Part shown: positions 18,459 through 26,140 of the stretch, piece by piece
Layout: each line of letters starts with the position of its first letter
How positions within the stretch are numbered: the first letter of the stretch is position 1
DNA from: Butyrivibrio sp. INlla16
Lineage (GTDB): Bacteria > Bacillota > Clostridia > Lachnospirales > Lachnospiraceae
Direction of reading: 5' to 3'
Length of the DNA stretch: 64,000 nucleotides
Assembly (NCBI RefSeq): GCF_900104155.1
Contig: NZ_FMYB01000007.1
Span: 81,726-145,725 of the forward strand
Notes under the pieces: generated by a model
What the model was told of the DNA's origin: nothing
The model's database searches: none
What the model saw: only the letters and a program-made list of their open reading frames with translations
Program-made: the position numbers and the translations under genes

Positions 18459-20594
18459 TTACTTTATCTTCTTAAGCTTTACAGAAATTTTTACCTTCTT
18501 AAGCATCTTCTTATATGATTTGTAACTTGTTTTAGGAACTTTAACTACAAGCTTCTTAGAATTCTTGAAGAATGCTTTCTTGCCGATTGTCTTAACTGAA
18601 GCAGATTTAATTGTTACGTTCTTAAGCTTTTTGCATTTAGCGAAAGCGGAAGCACCGATTGAAGTAATATTTTCACCAACAGTTACGCTTGTAAGCTTCT
18701 TGCAACCGCAAAGTGCCTTATCAGCAACAGCAGTTACTTTAAAGGTATTGTTCTGATAAACAACTGTATCCGGAATAGTTACTGACTTAGCTGTCTTATC
18801 CGTGATTCCAACAAATGCAACCTCATCAGCTGATGTTACCTTATATGAATAACCATTGTCCTCAAACTCTGTATCAACAGCAGGTGTTTCTACTGTCTCA
18901 TTCTTCTTTTCTTTTGCAGGCTCTGTCGCTGTAGCAGGTGTCTTCTCCTCTGCTTTATTTTCTGCAGCCTGGTTCTCTTCATTATTAAGAGGTTCCTCTT
19001 TAACAGGTGTAGGAACTTCTGAGTTTTTCTCCTCTGAAGGTTTCTCCTCTGTTGCAGGCTCTTCCTTCTTCTCTTCCTCTACAGCAGGAGTATCTTCCTC
19101 AGTCTTAGGCTCATCTTTCTTCTCTTCCAAAGCCTTAGGATCGGGCTCACCAAATACTATCTGAAGCTTGAAGCTCTTCTCGCCGTTTTCATCTTCTATT
19201 GTATCCACTCCGTAATAGCCCTTTGCTGCCATGAAAGCACCTTCAGGATCATTTCCGGCTACATTATTTTTCAGAAGACTCTCTGTAATAACAATTTCAT
19301 ATGTTCCCGATGCAGCGCCTGCATAATAGGTTGTACCGTTCTCGTCAGATTTGATGTTGATGATCTGATTAGCATTACGGTCAAGTACTAAACGACCAAC
19401 TCCTGTACTCATGCTATCTGTTGAGTCATACTCAGCAGTAAATAGATTGTAGTAGAAAAGCATTGCTGACATAAACACAACATTCTTTTCTTCATCTGTC
19501 TTAGCAAGTTGTGCAATCTCATTGAAATCACCACTTGTTATAGGCTGGTTGAGACACTGTGTCTTATCCTTAGAGAAATCAATTACTACAGTGTTGTTAA
19601 CTTCTTTCTTCTCATCCTCAACTACAGGAACCTCTTCTGAAGGCTTTTCCTCTTCCTTCTTCTCTTCCTCAACTACAGGAGTCTCTTCCTCAGTCTTAGG
19701 CTCGTCTTTCTTTTCTTCTTCTACAGCAGGAGCATCCTCCTCTGTCTTAGGCTCATCCTTCTTTTCTTCCTCGACAGGTGCCGGATCCTCCGTAGGTGTT
19801 TCTAATGAAGGCTCTTCGTTCTTGTTATCTTCTGTAGAATCATCTTCTGCTTTCTGCGCATCACCGAAATTGATTATAAGATTGAATTCAGGATTGAATT
19901 CGTTTATTGCATCAGGGTTATAATTATCATTAAAGAAAAATGAATTAACACCATAAAAAACACAAGCACCAAACAAAGCCATCTGTGCATCATCTTCAGC
20001 AGAACCGGTTGCACTTCCGGATGTTTCCAACAAATCTTTATATTTAATAACCGTCTCATAAGTACCTGAGCTTTCGGAAGCATCAAACACTGTTCCTTCA
20101 GTGCTTGCCTTAAATTTTATATACTGGCCAGCAGCCTCATCAATAATAAGACGTCCCTCAGCAGTTGCTGCTCCATCATAAAAATCCAACTCTTCTTTGA
20201 ATAAATGGTTATAATTATGAAGTGAATTTATATACACAACGTTCTTTGCTTCGTCTGTAAGGTCTAGATCTGTAATATTATCAAGATCATTTGTATATAA
20301 AGGTTTTCCATCATACCTCTGAATCTTATTCTGTGAGAAATCAATAACGACTGTATCAACTCGATTACTCCAGTCGATACTAGTCATTAATTTTGCTAAT
20401 TTTTCGGAAAAACCACCCTGTCCAGCCTGACCATTCTCATCATTAGCCCCGGACTCGCTATTTGCTTCATTTTCATATAAAGCTCCTGACTCATCCTCAG
20501 CTGCCTGCGCCCCAATGCAGGCATTAGAAAACATGCTAACTGCAACGGAAAGCGCAATTAGCATGTTACCCATACTACGTACTACCTTCTTCAT
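18459..20594 (-). CDS. Secreted protein with two 'TVVIDFS' domains and BspA-type leucine-rich repeats
   Basis: A 711-residue paralogue of the preceding protein. A signal peptide (ending GAQAAEDE) leads to domain copy 1 (~78-245, from VDTVVIDFSQNKIQRY to FNLIINFGDA). A Glu/Lys/Pro repeat spacer follows, then copy 2 (~340-490, NTVVIDFSKDKTQCLN to FKLQIVFGEP), a second spacer and the LRR_5 module (VTVGENITSIGASAFAKCKK). Shared anchors in all three domain copies are TVVIDFS at the start, a central ..I.(I/L)D..A.Q.I.., SGTYE or TGVYE, and ..FG at the end. No catalytic motif is evident. The spacers are long enough to project the domains from the cell surface. Confidence 0.85.
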   Translation of the reverse strand: MKKVVRSMGNMLIALSVAVSMFSNACIGAQAAEDESGALYENEANSESGANDENGQAGQGGFSEKLAKLMTSIDWSNRVDTVVIDFSQNKIQRYDGKPLYTNDLDNITDLDLTDEAKNVVYINSLHNYNHLFKEELDFYDGAATAEGRLIIDEAAGQYIKFKASTEGTVFDASESSGTYETVIKYKDLLETSGSATGSAEDDAQMALFGACVFYGVNSFFFNDNYNPDAINEFNPEFNLIINFGDAQKAEDDSTEDNKNEEPSLETPTEDPAPVEEEKKDEPKTEEDAPAVEEEKKDEPKTEEETPVVEEEKKEEEKPSEEVPVVEDEKKEVNNTVVIDFSKDKTQCLNQPITSGDFNEIAQLAKTDEEKNVVFMSAMLFYYNLFTAEYDSTDSMSTGVGRLVLDRNANQIINIKSDENGTTYYAGAASGTYEIVITESLLKNNVAGNDPEGAFMAAKGYYGVDTIEDENGEKSFKLQIVFGEPDPKALEEKKDEPKTEEDTPAVEEEKKEEPATEEKPSEEKNSEVPTPVKEEPLNNEENQAAENKAEEKTPATATEPAKEKKNETVETPAVDTEFEDNGYSYKVTSADEVAFVGITDKTAKSVTIPDTVVYQNNTFKVTAVADKALCGCKKLTSVTVGENITSIGASAFAKCKKLKNVTIKSASVKTIGKKAFFKNSKKLVVKVPKTSYKSYKKMLKKVKISVKLKKIK
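19610..19790. repeat. Intragenic tandem repeat encoding acidic spacer
   Basis: Units of about 51 bases encoding EEKKDEPKTEE-type segments occur in tandem here, and again at about 19040-19135. Such repeats allow slippage, so spacer length probably varies between strains. Confidence 0.8.
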
Positions 20595-20699
20595 TTCTGA
20601 CTTCCTCCAACAAAAACTTTTTTCAATATATAGCTCCCCTCAAAGCACTTGATAGAATACTTCAAATAAAAAGAAATCTCAATGCAATTTTTTACTAAA

Positions 20700-20725
20700 A
20701 AAGCGCCGGATTTTCCCAGCGCTTT
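20700..20725 (-). terminator. Terminator of the eda-uxaC-kdgK operon
   Basis: Minus-strand stem AAAGCGCTGG/CCGGCGCTTT followed by TTTTTTAG. It lies 88 bases past the kdgK stop. Confidence 0.85.
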
Positions 20726-20813
20726 TAACAGTTATTTCATTAACTTTCAATTATTTTTGACAACAACATATCAGTTTGTGATTATTTTCAAAAAAATGAA
20801 ATTGCGTCAATAA

Positions 20814-21911
20814 TTATCTTTTTACTCGAGCACCGGCACCACCCATAATAGCTTCAACTTCTGAAACGGTTGCCATTGTTGTATCTCCGGGTGTTGTCAT
20901 TGCAAGTGCGCCATGAGCAGTACCGTAGTTTACAGCTTTCTCAGCATCCCCGGTAGTCATCAAGCCGTAAATTAGTCCTGAAGCAAAGGAGTCACCACCA
21001 CCAACTCTGTCCAAAATCTCAAGGCCGTTATAATCCTTAGCCTTATAAATCTGCCCATCTGCCCAGCATAATGCAGACCAGTCATTTACTGTTGCTGTCC
21101 TTACTGTTCTTAGGGTAGTCGCAACCACCTTGAAGTTCGGATAAACCTTGGCTGCTTCATCTATCATCTTCTTATAGCCATCAAGATTTAATTCCTTAAG
21201 ATTTGCATCATTGCCTTCAATCTCAAAGCCAAGGCAGGCTGTAAAGTCTTCCTCGTTGCCGATCATGACATCAACATACTTAGCGATTTCCTTGTTAACC
21301 TCCTGCGCCTTCTTCTGGCCACCGATTGCTGACCACATCGAAGCTCTGTAGTTAAGGTCGTAAGAAACAACAGTTCCATATTTTTTTGCTGTCTTTATTG
21401 CTTTAACAACTGTATCAGCAGACTGCTCAGAAAGTGCAGCATAGATACCGCCTGTGTGGAACCATCTTACTCCCAGCTCGCCAAAGATATAGTCAAAATC
21501 GAAGTCTTTATCTGTAGCCTGAGAAATCGCTGTATTAGCTCTGTCTGAGCAGGAAAGTGCTCCTCTTATGCCGAAGCCTCGCTCAACAAAGTTGAGTCCA
21601 TTTCTGCATTCACGTCCGATTCCGTCTGTCTTTTTCCAATTAATAAGTGAAGTATCAACACCGCCCTGAAGAATAAAATCCTCTACCAGATGGCCTACTT
21701 CATTATCAGCAAAAGCGGTGATAACACCTGTAGTCATACCAAAGCATCTGCGAAGTCCGCGGATTACATTGTACTCTCCGCCTCCTTCCCATACTTTAAA
21801 TTCCCTGGCGGTACGGATTCTTCCTTCGCCGGGATCAAAACGGAGCATGATTTCTCCGAGTGAAACAGCGTCGTATTTGCAGTCGTTTTTTGATTTTAAG
21901 TTTAAGTTCAT
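20814..21911 (-). CDS. kdgK: 2-keto-3-deoxygluconate kinase, PfkB family
   Basis: KdgK phosphorylates 2-keto-3-deoxygluconate to KDPG. The 365-residue product has the PfkB N-terminal substrate region (SLGEIMLRFDPGEGRI, WEGGGEYNVIRGL) and the C-terminal ATP/catalytic motif DRVGGGDSFASGLIYGL with the base aspartate. ATG 21911 is preferred over the frame's first start (21929) because GGAGGAAG precedes it. It is the third gene of the uronate operon. A shortened hairpin repeat separates it from uxaC. Confidence 0.9.
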   Translation of the reverse strand: MNLNLKSKNDCKYDAVSLGEIMLRFDPGEGRIRTAREFKVWEGGGEYNVIRGLRRCFGMTTGVITAFADNEVGHLVEDFILQGGVDTSLINWKKTDGIGRECRNGLNFVERGFGIRGALSCSDRANTAISQATDKDFDFDYIFGELGVRWFHTGGIYAALSEQSADTVVKAIKTAKKYGTVVSYDLNYRASMWSAIGGQKKAQEVNKEIAKYVDVMIGNEEDFTACLGFEIEGNDANLKELNLDGYKKMIDEAAKVYPNFKVVATTLRTVRTATVNDWSALCWADGQIYKAKDYNGLEILDRVGGGDSFASGLIYGLMTTGDAEKAVNYGTAHGALAMTTPGDTTMATVSEVEAIMGGAGARVKR

Positions 21912-21928
21912 GGCTTCCTCCAAAACCA

Positions 21929-21973
21929 CCTCATCAGTCAGCTACGCTGACAGCTTCCCCTCAAGGGGAAGCC
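21929..21973 (+). repeat. Composite hairpin repeat, short form (copy E)
   Basis: Between uxaC and kdgK. It reads CCTCATCAGTCAGCTACGCT-GACAGC followed by CTTCCCCTCAAGGGGAAG. The first stem (GTCAGC/GCTGAC) and the second (CTTCCCC/GGGGAAG) are intact, but the middle module of the long copies is absent. Confidence 0.85.
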
Positions 21974-21979
21974 AGAGGT

Positions 21980-23392
21980 TTATAAGTTCAAATATTTTTT
22001 TGCATTTCTGCCACAGATATCCTTTACCATCTCGCAAAGGTATTCTTTGTCCCACGGGTATTCGCCGTTCTCTACCCATGTTCCGATTTTGTTGCAGAGA
22101 ATTCTTCTATAGAGTTCGTGCCTTGGGAATGATAAGAAGCTTCTGGAATCAGTAAGCATTCCGATGGAGGTAGATATAAGAGAAACGTCCGCCATCGCAT
22201 CAATCTGTCTTTCCATTCCATTTTTGTGGTCGCAGAACCACCAGGCTGCTCCGAGTTGCACCTTTCCTTTGATGCCGCTTTCATTGCCGCAGAAATTGCC
22301 GGCCATTGAAGCAAGCATTTCTGTATCCTTAGGATTAAGGCAATACACAACTGCCTTCGGAAGTTCTTCCGTTAAATCCATAGCATTAAAAAGTGCAGAA
22401 AGCTGCGGAGCATAATTAAAATCATTTAGTGAATCAAAACCGGTGTCTGCACCTATAAGTTTCAAACACCTCTTGGAGTTACTCCTGAAAGCTCCTATGT
22501 GAAGCTGCATCACCACATCTTTACGGGCATACATCTTCCCGAGCTTTGTGAGCATATATCCCTTGTACTTACCACACTCCTCTTCGGTAAGTTCGGATCC
22601 TGCAAACTTCTTATCAAAAATCCATTCAACTTCTTCCTTCGTCGTATCAACAAAGAAAGTACTCTCAAGACTGTGATCCGAAACTCTGCAGCCATTTTCC
22701 AAAAAGAAATCAAGTCGCTTTTCCAGAGCTTCGAGTACAGAATCTACATCTCTGAGTATAACTCCCGCTGATTTGCATAGTCTCCCAAGATATTCCTGAA
22801 AATCAGCCTTCTCAATTCCCAGAGCCTTATCAGGTCTGAAGGACGGAAGTACCTGTATTTCAAAGTTGTCTTCTCGTAGCTTTGTATGCCACTCGAGAGT
22901 ATCAGCCGGATCATCAGTAGTGCACAGAACTGATACTTTCTGCATCCTAAGGAGATTTCGAACAGAGTACTCCTTAGTGCGAAGCTTCTCATTGCAGGCA
23001 TCCCAAATCTCTTTGGCAGTATCTGCCGAGAGCGTCTTTGCAATTCCGAAATATCTCTGAAGTTCCATATGTGTCCATTGATATAAAGGATTACCTATAA
23101 GTCTCTGCACTGTGTCAGCCCAGGCAACAAATTTATCATAGTAATCGCCGTTCCCGGTTATAAGCTTCTCCGGTATGCCATTTGCTCTCATAGCGCGCCA
23201 CTTATAGTGATCTCCTGCAAGCCAGGCCTCGCCTATGTTGTCAAAACACTTATCCCCGTATATCTCCTTGGGACTTAAATGGTTGTGATAATCTATTATG
23301 GGTTCATCTTTTGCCGCTTCATGAAAAAGGGTTACCGCAGTCTCATTTCCCAGCAAAAAATTCTCATCCATGAATTTCTTCATCGTATTCAT
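21980..23392 (-). CDS. uxaC: Uronate isomerase UxaC
   Basis: UxaC converts D-glucuronate to fructuronate and D-galacturonate to tagaturonate. The 470-residue length is normal. PIIDYHNHLSPKEIYGDKCF near residue 35 carries the metal-binding HxH, and the C-terminal region contains GMLTDSRSFLSFPRHELYRRI, a strong family signature. It starts 13 bases after eda. The reductases and dehydratases (uxuA, uxuB or uxaA, uxaB) needed to reach 2-keto-3-deoxygluconate are not in this window. Glucuronic acid side chains of xylan or arabinogalactan are plausible sources. Confidence 0.96.
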   Translation of the reverse strand: MNTMKKFMDENFLLGNETAVTLFHEAAKDEPIIDYHNHLSPKEIYGDKCFDNIGEAWLAGDHYKWRAMRANGIPEKLITGNGDYYDKFVAWADTVQRLIGNPLYQWTHMELQRYFGIAKTLSADTAKEIWDACNEKLRTKEYSVRNLLRMQKVSVLCTTDDPADTLEWHTKLREDNFEIQVLPSFRPDKALGIEKADFQEYLGRLCKSAGVILRDVDSVLEALEKRLDFFLENGCRVSDHSLESTFFVDTTKEEVEWIFDKKFAGSELTEEECGKYKGYMLTKLGKMYARKDVVMQLHIGAFRSNSKRCLKLIGADTGFDSLNDFNYAPQLSALFNAMDLTEELPKAVVYCLNPKDTEMLASMAGNFCGNESGIKGKVQLGAAWWFCDHKNGMERQIDAMADVSLISTSIGMLTDSRSFLSFPRHELYRRILCNKIGTWVENGEYPWDKEYLCEMVKDICGRNAKKYLNL

Positions 23393-23405
23393 TCCTTCCG
23401 ATTTA

Positions 23406-24047
23406 TTAGCCTCTAACCTCTTTTACAATCTCAGCGGCCTGCCTTGTAAGCTCTTCAACTTTTGCAAAGTCTCCTGCTTTAATCAAATCATTTTTCACCA
23501 TCCAGGTGCCACCGCAGGCTACTATCTTCTTAAATGCCAGATAATCTCTTACGTTATCCTTGTTGATACCGCCTGTGGGCATAAAGGTCAGATTAGTATA
23601 GGGTGCAGCAACTGCCTTGATCATCGGAAGACCACCTGCCGGTTCTGCCGGGAAAAACTTAACAAAATCAAGGCCAAGTTCCATAGCCTGTTCCATCTCG
23701 GAAGGTGTCTGAGTTCCGGGCGTTATAGGATATCCCTTTTCAAGGCAATGCTTAACTACAGTGGGATTGAATCCCGGTGCCACAATAAATTTTGCGCCTG
23801 CAGCCATTGCTCTGTCTGCCTGCTCGGGAGTAAGTACTGTGCCTGCTCCGACAAGCATATCAGGGAAATCTTTTGAAAGAATTTTAATTACTTCCTCTGC
23901 CGCAGCAGTTCTGAATGTCACCTCCGCAGCCGGAAGTCCGCCATTCATCAGCGCCTCTCCGAGTGCATGTGCATCCTTCGCATCTTCTAAAACAACGACA
24001 GGAATGATTCCAATCTTTTCAAATTTTGCTTTTAATTCTTCGTACAT
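23406..24047 (-). CDS. eda: KDPG/KHG aldolase Eda
   Basis: Eda splits 2-keto-3-deoxy-6-phosphogluconate into pyruvate and glyceraldehyde 3-phosphate. The 213 residues match the family. AEVTFRTAAAEEVI holds the catalytic glutamate and FVKFFPAEPAGGLPMIKA holds the Schiff-base lysine; MPTGGINKDNVRDYL binds phosphate. AAGGAGC lies eight bases before the ATG. It is the first gene of the uronate operon and lies directly behind the MocR-type regulator and a pair of ATTGCAAT palindromes. Confidence 0.96.
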   Translation of the reverse strand: MYEELKAKFEKIGIIPVVVLEDAKDAHALGEALMNGGLPAAEVTFRTAAAEEVIKILSKDFPDMLVGAGTVLTPEQADRAMAAGAKFIVAPGFNPTVVKHCLEKGYPITPGTQTPSEMEQAMELGLDFVKFFPAEPAGGLPMIKAVAAPYTNLTFMPTGGINKDNVRDYLAFKKIVACGGTWMVKNDLIKAGDFAKVEELTRQAAEIVKEVRG

Positions 24048-24136
24048 TTTAAGTGCTCCTTGTGTATGTCATTAAAACTCATACACAATACTAGATTTTC
24101 CCATGTACTTTTCACATTGTTGCATTTGTTCTTTAC

Positions 24137-24161
24137 ATTGCAATTCTTGCTGTATTGCAAT
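24137..24161. promoter_or_regulatory. Paired ATTGCAAT palindromes, candidate operator of the uronate operon
   Basis: The perfect palindrome ATTGCAAT occurs at 24137-24144 and 24154-24161, 17 bases apart centre to centre. It lies between the regulator stop codon and the eda start. Two identical sites 1.6 helical turns apart would suit a dimeric winged-helix regulator such as the adjacent GntR-type protein. Confidence 0.5.
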
Positions 24162-24163
24162 AA

Positions 24164-25252
24164 TCACTTTTGGGACTGAGCGCCTTTGCGGTTATATCTT
24201 CTGACTTTGTTAATATGCCTCTCAAAATCGCCGCTTTCTATAAGCTCAGCGATTACCAGCTGATCCAGTGTTGGAACCGGGCATTCGTAAAATCCGATTT
24301 TCTCTGAAAACGCACTTATGAGGTTCATCGGAAGAACCATATATGCGCATCTTGCATAGCTTCCGATTGTTCTCGTAAACGTATTTACATATATAACTCT
24401 CCCCTCTTCATCAAGAGAGAAAATCGTCTCTTCAGGTTTTCTGCTGGGTGTAAACTCGGATTCAAAATCATCCTCGATGATATATCCGTCCTTCTTTCTG
24501 CTCCACTTGAGGTACTCTCTCTTCTTGGCCGCCGAAGCAGTAACGCCACTCGGGAAGCTTCTGTATGGAGTTATATGAAGAAGCTTCATTTTTCCGTTCC
24601 ATAGTTCATCACTTTCAACGCCGTCGCTCCCGAGCTTTAGCATAAGAAGCTCCGCACCTCCCGCCTCATAGACCTTTGCGATTTTTTGATATGACGGACT
24701 CTCGACGCCATATATAATGTCTCGTCCGAAGGTCTGCACTATAAGTCCGTACAAATACTCTGCGCCTGCGCCAATTATTATCTGTTCCGGGGACACCTCC
24801 AGCCTTCTTGAGCGACCGAGATAATTTGCAATTGCGCTTCTCAGTTCGTTCATACCGGTTTTGGGTGACTTTTCCATCACACGGCTGTCATATTCGCTAA
24901 GAACTCTCCTGACGGTCTTTGCATAGATCGAATAAGAAAAAGCAGCCTCTCCAATATTTTTTGCAACACTAATCTTATTACCCCGCATTACTGTTTTTTT
25001 CTCTGCCGAGCCCTTTCCTATATAAATCTCACTGTCATCAAAGGACACAAAATATCCGCTCTTTTCTTTGGGAATGATATATCCCTCCTCCGCAAGGAGT
25101 TCGTAGGCATGCTCAATTGTTATGACACTGACTCCCATTGCCTCTGCCATAACACGCTTGGATGGGAGCTTACTTCCTGTCTCATACCTGCCTCCTATTA
25201 TGTCTTCACGAACGTCTTCGTATACCTTTAAATACCTCTTTTGCTTATCCAT
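24164..25252 (-). CDS. MocR/GntR-type regulator, degenerate aminotransferase domain
   Basis: A 362-residue regulator with an N-terminal GntR winged helix (~7-72, GSKLPSKRVMAEAMGVSVIT) and a fold-type I aminotransferase-like domain. In MocR proteins such as GabR a lysine in TFSK binds PLP; here the aligned segment reads YVNTFTRTIGSYARCAYMVLP with arginine (AGA, 24371-24373) instead. The upstream aspartate motif is kept (IIEDDFESEF). The protein stops near where a typical ~470-residue MocR has about 95 more residues. ATG 25252 has better Shine-Dalgarno spacing than ATG 25258. Position suggests control of eda-uxaC-kdgK. It may sense a ligand without a PLP aldimine, or be decaying. Confidence 0.8.
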   Translation of the reverse strand: MDKQKRYLKVYEDVREDIIGGRYETGSKLPSKRVMAEAMGVSVITIEHAYELLAEEGYIIPKEKSGYFVSFDDSEIYIGKGSAEKKTVMRGNKISVAKNIGEAAFSYSIYAKTVRRVLSEYDSRVMEKSPKTGMNELRSAIANYLGRSRRLEVSPEQIIIGAGAEYLYGLIVQTFGRDIIYGVESPSYQKIAKVYEAGGAELLMLKLGSDGVESDELWNGKMKLLHITPYRSFPSGVTASAAKKREYLKWSRKKDGYIIEDDFESEFTPSRKPEETIFSLDEEGRVIYVNTFTRTIGSYARCAYMVLPMNLISAFSEKIGFYECPVPTLDQLVIAELIESGDFERHINKVRRYNRKGAQSQK

Positions 25253-25384
25253 TTTCATATTCTCCGGTTGCGAATCTGGTTATATTAAAATATTGTGTTT
25301 CGATTATTTTTATGCTATCAGTTTGATGATATATCATCCCTTCTTCATACGTCAATCAAGATTCCAAAACAGCTAAAAAGCTAG

Positions 25385-25390
25385 TATAAT
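25385..25390 (+). promoter_or_regulatory. -10 element very close to the activase start
   Basis: A perfect TATAAT ends only eight bases before the ATG of the radical-SAM gene, and no Shine-Dalgarno lies between. Transcription should begin at or next to the ATG, as in a leaderless mRNA. The -35 match is weak. Confidence 0.5.
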
Positions 25391-25398
25391 TAAGCATT

Positions 25399-26085
25399 AT
25401 GAAAATACATGGCTTACAAAAAATGACATTACTTGATTATCCGTCAAAAGTTGCCGCAACCGTCTTTTTAGGCAGTTGCGATTTTCGCTGTCCTTTTTGT
25501 CATAATTTTGAACTGGTGGATGGAACGGCCGCTCCGATAATGGATGATGCTGAATTGTTTTCTTTTCTTGATAAAAGAAAAGGACTCCTTGACGGAGTCG
25601 TAATAACAGGCGGTGAACCCTGCCTCAATTCATCATTAAAAGATCTGATTATAAGAATAAAAGATATGGGATATCTCGTTAAACTTGATACTAACGGGAA
25701 TCATCCCGATGTTCTTAAAGATTTACTTAGTGAAAACCTGGTTGATTACATCGCTATGGATGTTAAGAATTCACCGGAAAAATACAGTGATACCTGTGGG
25801 GTAAAAATCGATACAGAAGTGATCACTGAGAGCATCAATCTTATTATGAACTCCGGTGTAGATTATGAATTCAGAACTACAGCTATTAAAGAGTTTCATA
25901 CTACAGAAGATTTTGCCAAAATCGGCGAATGGATTTGTGGTGCAAAGGCGTATTATTTACAGCAGTTTACAGAGCGTGATACTGTTCCGGATAAGAGGCT
26001 CAGTTCGCCGAGTGCGGAAGATATGGAGGCATATCGGCAGGCGGCGGAGAGATATATAAAAAATGTAATATTGAGAGGGCTTTAA
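25399..26085 (+). CDS. Radical-SAM activating protein, NrdG2/PflA type
   Basis: A 228-residue radical-SAM enzyme with the iron-sulfur motif CDFRCPFCH (CxxxCxxC, ~residues 27-34) and the SAM-binding GGEPCLN. It opens KIHGLQKMTLLDYPSKVAAT, typical of the anaerobic ribonucleotide reductase activating subfamily NrdG2, which installs a glycyl radical on its partner. No glycyl-radical enzyme is adjacent, so the partner is encoded elsewhere. It is the only convincing plus-strand gene in the window, with its own -10 box and no visible ribosome-binding site. It converges on the K+ channel gene across a hairpin repeat. Confidence 0.85.
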   Translation: MKIHGLQKMTLLDYPSKVAATVFLGSCDFRCPFCHNFELVDGTAAPIMDDAELFSFLDKRKGLLDGVVITGGEPCLNSSLKDLIIRIKDMGYLVKLDTNGNHPDVLKDLLSENLVDYIAMDVKNSPEKYSDTCGVKIDTEVITESINLIMNSGVDYEFRTTAIKEFHTTEDFAKIGEWICGAKAYYLQQFTERDTVPDKRLSSPSAEDMEAYRQAAERYIKNVILRGL

Positions 26086-26089
26086 GATT

Positions 26090-26135
26090 CCCCCTCATCC
26101 GTCAGCTTCGCTGACACCTTCCCCCAGAGGGGGAA
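26090..26135 (+). repeat. Composite hairpin repeat, short form (copy D)
   Basis: Between two convergent genes. CCCCTCATCC leads to stem GTCAGC-TTC-GCTGAC, then CCTTCCCCCAGAGGGGGAAGG as a second stem. Placement suggests it could act as a bidirectional terminator here. Confidence 0.9.
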
Positions 26136-26140
26136 GGTTT

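Noticed and set aside
19610..19790. Possible CRISPR-like array of regular ~51-base repeats
   Set aside because: The units are contiguous, in frame and encode an acidic protein spacer; there are no unique spacers and no cas genes.
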